From Ceriagrion tenellum (lineage: Eukaryota > Arthropoda > Insecta > Odonata > Coenagrionidae): a stretch of DNA of 64,000 nt. Below, piece after piece: positions 1 through 11,447 of this stretch. Made by a program: the position numbers and the translations under genes. Within the stretch, counting starts at the first letter, position 1. Every line of letters begins with the position of its first letter. The stretch is from NCBI GenBank assembly GCA_963169105.1, contig OY720637.1, positions 56,380,964-56,444,963 on the forward strand, written 5' to 3'. Under the pieces are notes generated by a model, which saw only the letters and a program-made list of their open reading frames with translations, searched no databases and had not been told where the DNA came from.

Positions 1-1640
1 CATCTCGCTCTTGCGATGTCCGGAGGGATGTTTAGCCTTGAAGTTGTTTAAGAGGATTCCTTCCAGATGAGTTCTTAACGATGACTGCGTTCTTAAGTGA
101 CCAACACGTTCTTGGTCGATGCTGCGACAGGTTTCACAACAATCAGACACTTGTTTTTCTGTTTAACCTACGTTTTACGCGGTCAACGTTTTTGAATACG
201 TTCCTCTACTAGTTGTATTTTTCTGAAGATGCTGTTCTATGAATGCCTTTCGCGGAAAAGATCAAGCATTTGAAAGGTGTCGGCTTTTTTTAATTGCGAT
301 TGCTCAGTATTGATTAGACCTACATACGAGAGAAGCATTCCTAAGCGTCTTTTTCAAAATCTTAACCCACTCCTCGTGAAGAAATTATTGCATTCACGGT
401 AATCAAATATATTCCAGCGGTTTGAAAGTGATCGCAGACTGAAAAGCAGCGTATTGCACTATCATTCTCTAAAAGGGGCGGAATTTCGTGACTTTAGAGT
501 GAAAAAGATCCTTAAAGTATTTTCAGGAATTCTAGGTTATCGATTGTGAGGCAAAATAGGTGGTTCGAGGAGGAAAAAAGGAGCTACTGTCCTTTACAAA
601 AGTCCAGTCCGTTGAGTTTAGCGCGCTGTATCTTCAAGTAGGGTCAACCTATTTTAACGAAATAAAATACGTACGATATAATGATCATTTATACGTTTAG
701 TGATTGGTGAAATTAATTTTTTATATCCTTATCTACACTTTTACGATATTTGTTTTGAAAAAGGCCCTGTTTTCAGCGCTCAAAACCCGATGGCCCGACT
801 TTATGTTATCGCCATTCTCGTAACATTTATTGTGGGGATGAAAGATTTTGATATGAGTTAGCCAAACATGTTTTTACCATATCAAAGGAAAAAAATTGTT
901 TCTGTTGAGTTTTACATGAGCTGTTGTAAAAGCTGTAAACCTCGGCTAATTCCGAAACTAATTATGCGGTAGAGGTTTGAGTTATACCGTTGTAACCGCA
1001 ATGACGCCTTTGATTTGTTTGCCAGGGTTGCTTAATACCGTGATAGACTGAGGGATGCTTGGTAGGCTGGGAATAAGAAGAGGTAGAATAGGTATGTACG
1101 GGATGAAGAGAGGCAGGACGTGTGCTGACAGGGGACTTTTGACCTCTTCCATTTAAACCCACTGTAATTGTTAGATTTCATTATTAAAATTTTCGTTATA
1201 ATGTTGCCTAAAGCAGAAAGCAAATTCAATATAATTGCTCCCCACCTTTCGCTTCTTTGGCTACAATGCTGACAATTCCAAAACGATCCTTATTTACATG
1301 TTAAAAATATTAATGAGTTTATGTTAATATTATCTAAGTAAACATCAAATTAATATTAAATAATTCATTAAGTAAAACTCTAACAATATCAAGCTAATTA
1401 AACGAAATTGCAAAGTCTTTGTGGAATGAGGTTTCTGAAGCGTCTCTAGTGTTCTGACCGACTGTCGCTTACACTGATCACACTCGATATAATTTTCTGT
1501 GCCCTTACGGTATGTGTCGCACAAATTGATTGATTGTCTTCATTATGATATAATTATCCAAACATATTTTTATACTTATTTAGCCTCACTCCATCGAGAG
1601 GGTAATTGGCGAAATTTTCCTCGGTAGTTGGAACGGCTTG
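1..1640. other. No gene recognised; AT-rich unique-looking DNA
   Basis: Reading both strands, I found no open frame with coding character, no tRNA-like boxes and no repeat shared with the rest of the window. The short open frames near 962-1229 are random-looking. Confidence 0.5.
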
Positions 1641-1659
1641 GCACTCAACTAGCTTTTGC

Positions 1660-1975
1660 GCCGACGCATGCACGCCCGACACGCGTGTGCGTGCCAAATG
1701 CTACGTGCCTAATGTCTCGCGCGCATATCTTCTTCCTCATCCCAACCTGTCGCTGTCTCACTTCCCTCGCTAACCTCAGCCGGCCGCCGCGACCCCTGTC
1801 CTCCTCCTCCCTCCTCTTTCCGCCTCCTCTTCGGCCTCCCCCCCGCACTCCAGCGACAGTCCTCGACTCACTGCTCAAAAGCGCAGCGACCTCCCACGTC
1901 GACGACCCTTCTTCGGCTCTCGGGTGCGACTCCTATCGTTTCTCACTTCGGTGTTCCCTTTCCCTAGCGGTTTTT
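1660..1975. other. CpG- and pyrimidine-rich block
   Basis: This block is much richer in C, T and CpG than its AT-rich surroundings, with runs of CCTCCTCC type. Open frames of 117 codons (+) and 77 codons (-) cross it, but their products are compositionally biased (Pro/Ser on one strand, Gly/Arg on the other), as expected for low-complexity DNA. It could be a promoter-proximal or 5' UTR region. No TATA, Inr or splice signal settles this. Confidence 0.35.
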
Positions 1976-2079
1976 TGTTAATCTAGGCCAATACCTGCTG
2001 ACTTCCTGTGGCCTCTTTCTGCACATAAATGCTTTGATTTTCATATTGATTCACGCTCGCTACTAGGAATGATTCTTAT

Positions 2080-2381
2080 GGCCGCTGTATAGTGTACATT
2101 TTATTGTATACAACCGAATGCATGAACTCTTACATGAGGAAAATTGTACCGCGTAGAGGCCGCTTTACACGGTACATTTTATTGTATAAACAAACATATG
2201 TATGAATTCCTTCATGAGGGAAATTGCACCGTGTAAAACGGCAAATTGTATAATTGTGAAACGGCAAATTGTGTGACTGAATGACTGAATGGGAAATGGA
2301 ACCTGCTCTAATTCCATTCATTTTCTTGTAAAATCCATAATGCATTCGTTTGTGTAGTAAAATGTACCGCGTAATGCGGCC
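2080..2381. mobile_element. Small MITE-like element with nested inverted termini
   Basis: The left end GGCCGCTGTATAGTGTACAT is answered at the right by the complement of ATGTACCGCGTAATGCGGCC. A second left-type terminus starts at 2158, giving a nested 224-bp element at 2158-2381. The flanks are TTAT (2076-2079) and TTAA (2382-2385), suggesting a TTAA-type target with one mutated copy. A further terminus-like sequence ends near 2510. No coding capacity is visible, so it would be non-autonomous. Confidence 0.5.
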
Positions 2382-2385
2382 TTAA

Positions 2386-3095
2386 AACGGCAAGTTGTAT
2401 GATTTCCTGAATGACTTAACAGGAAATAGATACTGCTGCAATTCCATTCCATTTCTTATACATTCTATGATACATTCGTTTTTACAGTGAAATGTACCGT
2501 GTATAGCGGTCTTCAGAGTTGGGTTCTTTGAGGTATAGCTCTATAAATTTGACGAAGGTGAAATTTATAACTCAAACTGTATTAAAATGTAGTCGTGTAT
2601 TTTTACCTATTGATTTGTTGCAAAAAGGGTCTTAGATGGACAGTAAGAAAATGTAATTTTAAAGAATTTTTTAGGTCTCTTGAATTAATCTTGATAAATT
2701 AATGCTGAAAACTTTACTGTACAACCGAATGCACGATATCTTTCATGAGGAATATTGTTCTGTGTAGGGGGAAAATTTTATGATTGTCTGAATGACTGAA
2801 CAGGAAGTAGAACCTGCCCTAATTCCATTCATTTTCTTGCATAAATTCTATGATACATTCGTTTTTACGGTAAAATGTACGGTGTATGGTGGGATTTAGA
2901 CCAAGGTTCTGTGAAGTATAGCTCGATATAGTCGACGAAGTTGAATTTTATAGCATAAATTGTATTGAAATGTGATCGTGTATTTTTTACCAATTGATTT
3001 GTTGCGGAAATGGTCTTCGCTAAACGGTTGAAAAATATTATGTTTTAAAGAATTATTTATGTCTCTTGCATTGATGCTGATAAATATTTCCAAAA
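2386..3095. repeat. Tandem duplication, unit about 380 bp, overlapping MITE-like termini
   Basis: The stretch around 2395-2705 is repeated with divergence at 2772-3085. Matching landmarks are the ATTCCATTC...TTTCTTG.ATA stretch, the motif TAGCTC.ATA followed by GACGAAG, and GATCGTGTATTTTT-type sequence. They are offset by about 383 bp. The start of the second unit (from about 2715) also matches the inside of the 2080-2381 element (CAACCGAATGCA..A), so the tandem unit contains element sequence. No open frame spans it. Confidence 0.65.
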
Positions 3096-3419
3096 TGATT
3101 GTCGTTCACTCATGAGAATGGCAGAAAAAAATCGCTGGTCGGTCGCTGCTACCCGATAACCGAACTTTGTACCCATGTAAAGGAGACTGCTACATCGGCC
3201 GAAAATTATTCTTTTTGTAAATTAGAAATGGCTGCGGAATCGAGAAATATAAGTAGATTCCCGATTAATTCTGTTCAGTCACTCTTATTGACTAGTTTAC
3301 GGATAGAATATTTCATAATATTATTTCATGAGCATTATTTTTGTATCAATTTCGTTCTTTAGGCTAAGACGGCTAATAACTGCATTTAATGCCATGCATT
3401 TTTGAAGGTGAACATACCC

Positions 3420-3610
3420 GTCAATCATCATTCTCTTCTTCAACTCTTTTCACTCTCTCCTTTAATTCCCTTTATCTGTTTTCCAGTCATTTTCTTGCAC
3501 ACCTCATTCGCCTTCCTCCGTAGCTTTGCTGCATTATTTTTCGAAGCCATTATTCTTTTCATCTTGTTTTTGTAAGCGGCTGTTCTAGGGCTTTTTAACC
3601 TCGTCGCAAT
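3420..3610 (-). pseudogene. Possible LINE ORF2 linker fragment
   Basis: Read on the minus strand, about 50 codons are open. The translation is very rich in Lys, Arg and Asn, with segments such as TAAYKNKMKRIMASKNNAAK and KANEVCKKMTGKQIKG. This resembles the basic linker between endonuclease and reverse transcriptase in RTE-type LINEs. That is inference from composition and style only, as no catalytic motif is present. It could also be a chance lysine-rich frame. Confidence 0.25.
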
Positions 3611-4490
3611 CAGATGTTCAAATTGGTGTATTTATGTGCGAATTGCCACGAAAAAAAATACGTGCAAATTGCATTCATTAATACAAATTGGTATAATGTT
3701 TGGCAATGTGAAGTTGGTGTCACACAACACCTAATCATATATATTGATTCCACGATGCCGCCCGTATCCCTAATGTAAACCGCTTTCGTATGGCATTGTG
3801 GTTTTGCATCAGTTAAGCACAATTTGGCGAATTTTTCGTGTTATAACACCACCGCATTTTCCGTGTGGCTCCAAATGAGCAGCATCGGTAACATACGTGT
3901 ATGATTTTATAACTCATATTGTCGCTGCATGTTGTCAGCTAATTTAAACCTCTCCATTTCCTGAATCATTATTCATGGGGTTACAATTGAATTGTTTCCT
4001 GTGCCCACTTCATTACGGCTTTGAGTCACATGATAAAATGGGATGTATTGTATGCCTTATAAGGCTGTGCTGGTTTATCCAACTATCGGATAAGGTTAGG
4101 CCCTTTATGATGAAGGTGACGAAGACTATCTATTCAGTGGAGAAGTATTGAGTAGAAGTAGACGGAATATTCCATATTTTTGCTACTTTTGGAGATTATA
4201 GTAGGGCACTACCAAGGTTAACAGAATATAATTCGAGAAAGCCGACCAAAAACTTTATAACATCCATAATTGATGTAGAAAATGACTCATTACTGGATGA
4301 AAGACTGGATAAATATTTATCATTTTAATATTGATACTGTTCGGATATATATACTCAATTCATCATTTCATAGGAAACCACGGTACAAAAGATTTGGAGG
4401 GTGTTTAGATCTACAGTAAACTAACATAATATAAAACTGATAGATTATCTTAAGAAGTTCGCTGTACCTTGGGACATTCGCTTTGATGTA
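3611..4490. other. No gene recognised
   Basis: AT-rich sequence in which I see no coding exon, RNA gene or repeat belonging to the families found elsewhere in the window. Confidence 0.45.
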
Positions 4491-5200
4491 ACTAAAAATT
4501 AATACTGCTTTAGGAGAGATTGAAAGATTTCCTACGATGGTAAAAATGAAGAGGAGTTTTACTTACTTGCATATTAACATACCTTATCCGGTTTATTACT
4601 TTAATAAATGTAATAATGTGCCAAATCGTTTGTTCACAGACTCGTAATAGTAATTTTTTTTTTAATACTTATGATCTTTCTCGTGCCCATTTTTGATATG
4701 ATATAAATATAGAACTCATAACAGAGAAAATTATATTAATATGAAAATGATTAAAAGGAGTTGAAAGCGGTCGCGTTTGTGCAATAAAATATTTTAAAAA
4801 ATGTGGAATGCACCTAGTTTCGCCTTGAGGAATATCATTTTCTTGTACGTGATTAAAGTTAAATTGCTGTATGAGAGATTAAAATATGTCGTACTATGGT
4901 AAAAATGAACTCACTTCCACATTAACTCATTTTAACTCACTTCCATATTAACCTATCTTAAGCGATATATTTCTTTAATTAATATAATAATGTTTCAATT
5001 CGTTTGTTCAAAAGCTTGTAATAATGAGTAAAAAAAACGGCATTAATTGCTTTTTATTCGTGTCCATTTTCAATATGATATAAATATAGAACTCATCCCA
5101 GAGAAAAATATGTTAAAAAGATAATGATTCCAAGGAGTTGAAACCGGTCGCGGTTGTACATTAAAATATTAAAAAATCGTGGAATGCACAGAATTTCGTT
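4491..5200. repeat. Diverged two-copy tandem duplication, unit about 358 bp
   Basis: 4491-4850 and about 4853-5200 align throughout. Shared landmarks include GAGAGATT, ATGGTAAAAATGAA, TTCGTTTGTTCA-type sequence, GATATGATATAAATATAGAA, AAGGAGTTGAAA.CGGTCGCG and TGGAATGCAC. Small indels and many substitutions separate the copies, so the duplication is old. Neither copy has an open frame of note. Confidence 0.75.
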
Positions 5201-5399
5201 TCTCTCATAAAAGCAAGGTATTGCGAAGGTTTGTAGAGGAGCATTTGAGAAAATAGGCTAAAGACCTCATTGCTTCTGCAGGTATTTGGAACAGAAAACG
5301 GCACGTCGCCACTCCAATGTGCCCAATCGCTCGGTTTCTCGATATCGAATAATCATCGCCGTGGAAGCTTCAGGAATATATGTCCCTATCTTCCTCATG

Positions 5400-5800
5400 A
5401 TGTCTCCGTCACATCTCTTTCTCTCTCTCTCTCTCGGGTTTCATTTAGTGCGGGGGCGAATCATTTTTTTCGTCGTTCCGTAAAAAAACACGCAAACAAA
5501 CGAAGAACGAAATGCCGCGACCGAATGCATTCCATTCATGATGCCTCTCCCTCGTCTCTCTTTTATCTCTTTCCCCCCCTCCTTCATCCCCCTCCGTCCC
5601 CCGTCCCAATCGGTTCCATTTCATTCTCCTCCTCTCTATACGACCACCCCCGTATGTGCACTCTTTGATTCCCTCCCATGGTTGCGGAATCGTTTCATCT
5701 CTTCCCTCGCTTCTCCTTCTCTCGTCTTCGCGTAATTCGATCTTCTTTTTTTTTCCTCCATCCCCCCTCCTTCATCTCCCCCGACCGTTCGCGGTCCCTC
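5400..5800. other. Pyrimidine-rich, CpG-containing block
   Basis: CT-dominated sequence with a (CT)n run near 5420-5443 and repeated CCCTCC motifs. Several overlapping frames are open here (for example 5270-5668, 132 codons), but the translations are Ser/Leu/Phe/Pro-biased and lack domain-like pattern. A promoter or UTR role is possible but not demonstrated. Confidence 0.35.
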
Positions 5801-7085
5801 GGGCGTAGTTATTCGCAAAAACGAGAGTCGCGCATTTATGAATCTTCCGCTATCTCGGGAAGGTAAAAAAAAATGAAACGCAATCTCTACTCTCAGAGCG
5901 GACTCGCAAAAATTTTGTCGGTTTTCGTCGTTTTCGATTGCGTGAAAATGTTTGTTTCTTTTTCCCCCGGTGTTTTTTTATTTTTTTTCGACGCGTAGTA
6001 ACGTAAAGAAAACAAAAGTGCTTCGCATCCCGCGCTTACCTTTACCGTTTGCCGTTTGCCAGGTCGGTTGCGGGGAGTTTATTCAAATTGCGAAGGCTAC
6101 GTCGATTTATTTCAGTTGGAATTCCCGTCGGTGCCTCGATCAAATACTCGCTCTCCGAATATCTTTCTTTTTGGGAGAAAAAACATCCGTGTTAGCTGGC
6201 GGCGTGTTCTGATAAGTTTGTTTATTTCGGGGTTAACGTCTGAAATTGTTTCCGCGTAGAGGCGGTGACGTATTAATGGGGGTATACTTGTTTATCTGGC
6301 GATGCTTATTTGAGTGTTAATTAGGGAATTAGATAACGTTCGTGGAACTTTGTGTAATATCTTAATTAGTGGGCAAACACTTGACTAAGGTGGCGCGAGC
6401 ACGTGCTGGATGCATTCTCGCCCAAAGAAGAAAAGACCTAAGCGTACTTTGGCATTTTGAAATCGACTACATTTAGCCAGCTTACTGATGAACCTGAGGG
6501 AATAATTGTGGCGTACCTTGCGTAGTATTTGAACTTCAAATCTTGAAAAGGGCGTGACCATTCGCTCGTCAGTGAAGTGACTTGTGTGGGATTTAGATTT
6601 ACAAAACTCTTTCATCCTTGAACTACTTCGTGTGGGAATTGAATGTACTGGTAGACACGTATTACGACAAATTATGGAGGTACACCGCAGGTCTTTGGGG
6701 TTCAGCTTTGGGAGATAGATGAAGAAAATATCTGTGCGGGAAAAAAGTGGAACGGATATGTGTGAGTCAGTCATGGTAGATTAGGAATGGAAGTGGGAAA
6801 GGAAAATGCTTAGGCGGCAAATTGTGCAAAAGACCTCGAAATTAATAGAAATAGCATGTTTCTTAAAGGATATTTTATACTGATTAGTGAACATGAGGGA
6901 CGAAAATAACAATGTATATTTTATAGTGTGGAGGGAAGTTAGCATAATAAATGTATGTCATCTATTGTAAGGATTTTTTTTGTGTTCGATCGATCGATCT
7001 TTGCTATGCTACACAAGTTACCCCTGCCAACAAATAATGCTATAATATCTGTTGGATGTTTTTTTGTGAAACTGTATTTCTAATT
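5801..7085. other. No gene recognised upstream of the candidate exon
   Basis: Moderately AT-rich, with T- and A-runs. The frames at 5952-6259 and 6385-6774 (-) show no recognisable domain. The last 30 bases before 7107 form a good branch-point and pyrimidine-tract region: TTCTAAT near 7077-7083, then a T/C-rich run. Confidence 0.4.
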
Positions 7086-7106
7086 ATATACTTTCTTTTC
7101 TTACAG

Positions 7107-7175
7107 GTAAGCATGCTGATTCCGTTTGACGAGAGTGACTGTCTACAGCCTAATGTCACGGACGAGAACTTCTCT
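7107..7175 (+). CDS. Candidate 69-nt internal exon or recursive-splice exon
   Basis: The sequence reads a CTAAT branch-point-like element, a T/C-rich tract, TTACAG at 7101-7106, then an open segment to 7175 followed by the strong donor GTAAGG at 7176. Frame 1 is open for 23 codons (starting V-S-M-L-I-P-F-D-E-S-D). Frames 2 and 3 stop early. The length is a multiple of three, so the exon would be phase-neutral. Its base composition is more balanced than the AT-rich flanks. The exon begins with GTAAGC, so the junction CAG|GTAAGC matches the ratchet-point signal of recursive splicing, where an acceptor abuts a regenerated donor. It may be a plain exon, an RS exon or a zero-length ratchet point. 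I do not recognise the encoded peptide, and no neighbouring exon was found in the window. Confidence 0.5.
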
Positions 7176-7345
7176 GTAAGGTGCAGCCTCCCAAATTAGC
7201 CATAAAGTCATAGGACTCTTCTTTAATACGTTGGGTCAAGGAATATAATTTAATTGTGACTGTCAATACAAAAAATGAGAAAATAACATGAGAAGAAAAA
7301 GTATCTATTAATTACGATAAAGTCAGGAAAGAATTTGATGAGTAT

Positions 7346-7380
7346 ATACGTTGGTGGGTCTCAAAGACCCACCGACGTAT
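7346..7380. other. Tight hairpin, 16-bp stem and 3-nt loop
   Basis: Arms 7346-7361 and 7365-7380 (ATACGTTGGTGGGTCT and its complement) pair across the loop CAA with one G-T wobble. It lies about 170 bp downstream of the candidate exon, so it would be intronic if that exon is real. It is not a bacterial-type terminator, and no repeat-family membership was seen. Confidence 0.75.
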
Positions 7381-8060
7381 TTATTAATGGTTGGAAGTAA
7401 GTTGGAAGCGGTGTTCTAACGGAATAGTTCATAACTGTCTAAGTGAGAAGCAGCGTTTAAGTGTGCAATGAGTTGTGGTGACGGGAATACTGAACTTAGC
7501 CATTGAAGTGTCACGGGAATACGCTCTCGAGAATGAAACGGAGCTCTTAGCAAGTCCTGTTGTTCGACGTAACTATCCTTTAATCGGAAGGCTACCCGTA
7601 AAGAAATAGGCGTGCCTCCTTTTGGCTTCATTCTCAAAAATCCCCCCTCGTTTCTCTCACCTTAATCCTTTTAACGCCCTCCACCATTCTCCTCTTCCCG
7701 ATTCTCCGCTCTCTACTCACCCCTTGCCAATTGCCTTTGGGGGGCGGATCTTGGTGCTCTCTCGTTGAATTAAATTCTCCCCGTAGGGGTCGTAGGAATC
7801 CTCCATAATGTTATAACCCGACCAGCCAATCATTGGCAGTGGGGATAATCTTTTTAAAAATCCAGGGGTGAGTTTCCTTCCTCTTGTGAATTATCATTCT
7901 TGAATGTTTCCAAAATAAACTGGAAGAATATGTCTTTTTTTCTTTCGGAATAACTCCCTCCTGACCATACGTTTTTCAGTTTTATTCGCTGATATTACTT
8001 CCTTTTTCAAAGTATTCTACCGGTATAGGTAAGTTTTGCTGAATGTCGGAGAATCTCCTC
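7381..8060. other. No gene recognised
   Basis: Mixed composition with a CT-rich stretch at 7640-7740. No coding or RNA feature is supported. Confidence 0.4.
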
Positions 8061-8069
8061 TCGGTTTTA

Positions 8070-8300
8070 TACACTTTCAGCGGCCTATCTATCTCTAGTA
8101 TATCATTTTACGCCTCAGCGTACGATCTGCCCTTCTTCGTCTTGTCCATGAAACATATTCTCTTTCTTCCTCTTCTCCGCCTGCCCAGTAACCCTCTATC
8201 ACATTCTTGAGGAACCCCTCGCCCCTTTTTATATCCTTCAGCCATCTACTCTGCCGATCTCTAATTTCATTCGAAAGTTTCCTTTCCTCGCCCACCATGT
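8070..8300 (-). pseudogene. LINE family B ORF2 C-terminal fragment
   Basis: The minus-strand translation contains VGEERKLSNEIRDRQSRWLK, then GEGFL and IEGYW..GE. This is the extreme C-terminal tail of RTE-like endonuclease-reverse transcriptases, the region reading roughly VGE.R.L...IRDRQ.RWL..I..G.G.L...IEG. The same tail occurs at 58000-58330 in this window. No reverse transcriptase core remains, so this is a 5'-truncated, non-functional copy. Confidence 0.75.
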
Positions 8301-9244
8301 CATTTACTTATTTATTTACATGAAAAAATGTTGCTTTGTTAATGTTACTTAAATCAACATGAAATCAATATTAAAGTGTGTCTAAATTAAAATACATCCC
8401 GCTAATCAAACGGAAGTAATGATGGAAATATTTCATCGAATTTTGAATGCTCGTGTGTATACGCCTCGTGGAATGAGATCTTTTTGTGTCCGCACTTTTA
8501 TCTAAGTTTACGGACTCCTGTGAGTGAATTCCCTGTTCATATCGATCGGAGTTCGGCGAAGAGCGACTCGGGCAGATTGGTCTGAGACGCGAGGGCCGAG
8601 TCAGCTTGTTCGGAAGTCTAACCCACCGACCGACCGCTATTCGTCTGACCTATACTGATGAGTAAGAGACACGGAGCGAGCAGTATGGCGCGACCGCGCA
8701 TTTCATTCTCTCTTCGTCGATGGAGGGTGATGGCTTGGTGATGTCAGCGAAAAACAGACGACGACCAAATCGTTCGATGTGGGATCACTCTCTTTATGTA
8801 TTTGTTTTTACGTGTCTTATGCTCGCCCGAAGTGGTGCTGTATCAAAATGTTGACAAATCCAATAATGGAAACTCTCACGCGGTACATTCTATGAACGCA
8901 AATAGTAAATATAGATCGTGTTCCGAGACACCAGTTATCAAGAGCAAAGATGAAGATCAAGGGATCAAGTGAGTACCGCTCGTCGACTTGGCAAATTAGA
9001 TGGATCATAGCCACCAAAGAGGTTGCCGAAATCCACGAAAATGCCACTTAGCATGAACTTCTGACGAAAGATAACCATTTCTAGATATGAATCGTATGGT
9101 AGGAATCAAATAAACGTAGGAATAATCTCCAACAGAACAAATGACGGTCAATGACATTGAGTCTTAGCTACCAATACTTTTCAGAAGAATAATTAATTAC
9201 ATCCGGGACGTCTCCTCTTCTGGCTACTTGAGATTACATGAGTC
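8301..9244. other. No gene recognised; CpG-richer patch at 8540-8790
   Basis: A GC- and CpG-richer patch lies between AT-rich flanks. No frame in it resembles a known domain. It could be regulatory, but nothing specific supports this. Confidence 0.35.
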
Positions 9245-9248
9245 TTAA

Positions 9249-9845
9249 GGTAGTTTGAGCGAGATAGTTCCGTAGTCATAACGGAGACCATATTCAAATT
9301 ACACATTTTAATTTCAGTAGCTACTGGAAGCTTGATATAAACTTTGTATTATTAATGGTGCCATGATAAAATTTTATACGAACAAAATTCTTATTAATTA
9401 AATAAAAATATCCGTACTAGCCTATAACTTGACTCGTTTATTTTGCGCGTTCCGTTTGAAACTTCTTCACAACGTAAGTTTTTTCTTGAGTCTGAAAAAA
9501 AGTAACTATTTCATAAAATAATATTCTGAAAAAAATGTACTAAAATGTAATTTCATATGAATCTATGATTTATTTTCAAAAATAGTTGAGAAAAAATTCA
9601 AAGTACACACTAATTATTTTTTGACGAGATCTAGGTGTTAGAAATTTCTCATTTTTTTAAATAATGTCCCTCTGGAGTGCATACACGTACCTTTTCCCAT
9701 GGGAAAGGGGTGGTATTTCACATCGAAAGTCTCGAAAGTAATTCAGTGAGGTGCTGATGTCTCAATGGAAAGGTGGGATATTTTTATTTGAAATGAAACC
9801 AACTTTATTGATATCTAGGTGAAATGATATTTCGCTCAAACTACC
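9249..9845 (-). mobile_element. TTAA-target MITE family T, copy 1
   Basis: One of six copies of a non-autonomous element of about 550-600 bp. Termini are GGTAGTTTGAGCGAGATAGT at the left and the complement of GGTAGTTTGAGCGAAATATC at the right. TTAA is at 9245-9248, with a mutated TAAA after the right end. Internal landmarks shared with the other copies are TACCGCGTGA-type sequence, ACGAGATCTAGGTGTTAGAA and CTCTGGAGTGCATA. It lies in the minus orientation relative to the copy at 34591 and has no coding capacity. Confidence 0.85.
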
Positions 9846-10532
9846 TAAAGTGCAAAAATGGCAGTGCATATGCTTCAATTCTGAGGATTGATTCTGCTAA
9901 GGAAAAAAGAAGAGGAGATAAGGAAGGTTTTTATAAATCGATATAACAGGAATCCCAATAGACGACCGTCTTTTAAGGTGCATCAGTTGTTCATAAATTT
10001 ATTGCGGGATCGCTTCCAAAATCCCGCGTCGACCATAAAATGAAACAGGCGCGATAGCTTGGTAATCGTATTCACTTTATATAGAAAGCACAGTAGTCCA
10101 AATTACCCACGTGATTGAGTAAAGTGCGGTATTTCTTTTATATTTGTATTGGCTGAATTCGGTTTCTTCATTTAGCTTATTTTTTTCTGAGAAATCCTTC
10201 GCGTTTCCTCTCAGTGTTAACTCTGGGCCCATATCTCTACTTTTTGATGGCAATATCGAGACTGTTAGTGGCTGTGATGTCAGAATTGTGTCATTTTCGA
10301 GGCCCGAAGTCTTTCGAAGAAGAAGAAGATTTCGAAGCCTTCATAAAAAGGACTCTAGAAGCTGTGATATTACGCTTGGTCATTGAATTTGTAAGGAATT
10401 AGCCATTATTCTAACGTTTCTCAAATATGCTTTGGTCAGGGATCCCCTCAGGCATTAGTTTTCCCCCTGAATTTCTTCTATGTCTTGAAGAAATGACTTT
10501 GTGATTCAGTCTTCCGCGGGTCTTGGATGAAG
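9846..10532. other. No gene recognised
   Basis: Two overlapping open frames (10144-10386 and 10214-10402) cross this interval. Their only notable feature is an acidic patch (FEEEEDFEAF) produced by a GAAGAAGAAG run, and I cannot support them as coding. Confidence 0.35.
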
Positions 10533-10723
10533 GTTGAGTCTTCGGTTTTCCGGGGTTTCCGCCACGCTATTTTATCATTAGGACGATATTTCGCTGGCTA
10601 TCCTGCAGGTTTCCTCTGGCCCAAGGGGTCAATTGCCTGAAGAAGCCTGCAGGATAGCCGACGAAATATCGTCCTAAAAATGAAATAACGTGGCGGAAAC
10701 CTCCAAAAACCGAAGACTCAATC
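10533..10723. repeat. Foldback element, arms about 77 bp, 36-bp spacer
   Basis: The left arm 10533-10609 and right arm 10646-10723 are inverted copies with a few mismatches. Shared landmarks are TTGAGTCTTCGGTTTT, GGTTTCCGCCACG, AGGACGATATTTCG and GGCTATCCTGCAGG. The near-identity of the arms and short spacer make a stable cruciform or RNA hairpin likely. It is probably a foldback-type transposable element. No clear target duplication is visible. Confidence 0.85.
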
Positions 10724-11447
10724 TGAGCGCTACTTTGTTTTTAAGAAATTGCATAACCTTTTCCTGGTGCGTTTGCTTTTGGTGAGAAAATATCCGTTAA
10801 AATTACATATTTCATCTCTAGATCAGTAAGCTGGTCTCGCGTAGCATAATTTGCGAAACCCTGCTCTTTTCTGCTCAGATCTTTCCACTTCGCTTAATGA
10901 AAGGTTTCTCAGTCGTCTTGGGTGGTAAACGGAGTGTGGGACTTGGAATTTGTAGTCGCGAAGTGGGTTCCTCGGAGAGGAAGAAGATGCGGGGACTTGC
11001 AGCGCGGTGGTATAAATAGCCCTTTTTAAGAGTCGAGTCTGGAAAGGGGATAATGTTTTCGCGAAGATAGCTCCGCGTGCGACACGAGTATGGAATTCGT
11101 CACTGGAGTTTTTTTTTCGCTGCCTTCGGCTCCATGAACTCGCTCATCCGTGTGGACCACGCTACCCATCCATGACTTCGTGATCTCCGAGGCGGACGCT
11201 CAAAGTTAATGTAGTGTGTTGGGATTAAAGCTGTAAGGAACCAATGGCCTCGGGATTTTTGCTGGTACAGATGTGCAAGGTCTCAAACAGGGTTGGCGTT
11301 CGCCAGATCGCTTACACGATTGGAATTTGCGAACTCAAGACTTGTTACTGCCCCGGATTAAAGGTCTCGTCGTCATAATCAGCTGCATTTGATATCTATC
11401 TTGCTCCCCCTTTCTCTCATTTCCACGAATATTAAAGCAGCCGAGAC
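10724..11447. other. No gene recognised
   Basis: Mixed-composition DNA, GC-richer at 10900-11200. No supported feature. Confidence 0.4.

Noticed and set aside
1628..1981. 117-codon open frame
   Set aside because: It lies in pyrimidine-rich low-complexity DNA. The product is Ser/Pro/Leu-biased and the opposite strand is open too.
5262..5285. Possible acceptor/ratchet site TTCTGCAGGTATTT
   Set aside because: No adequate pyrimidine tract, and the base after the junction does not give GTAAG or GTGAG. Weak compared with 7106.
5270..5735. Overlapping frames of 132 and 65 codons
   Set aside because: CT-rich block with simple runs; no domain, and the frames overlap each other.
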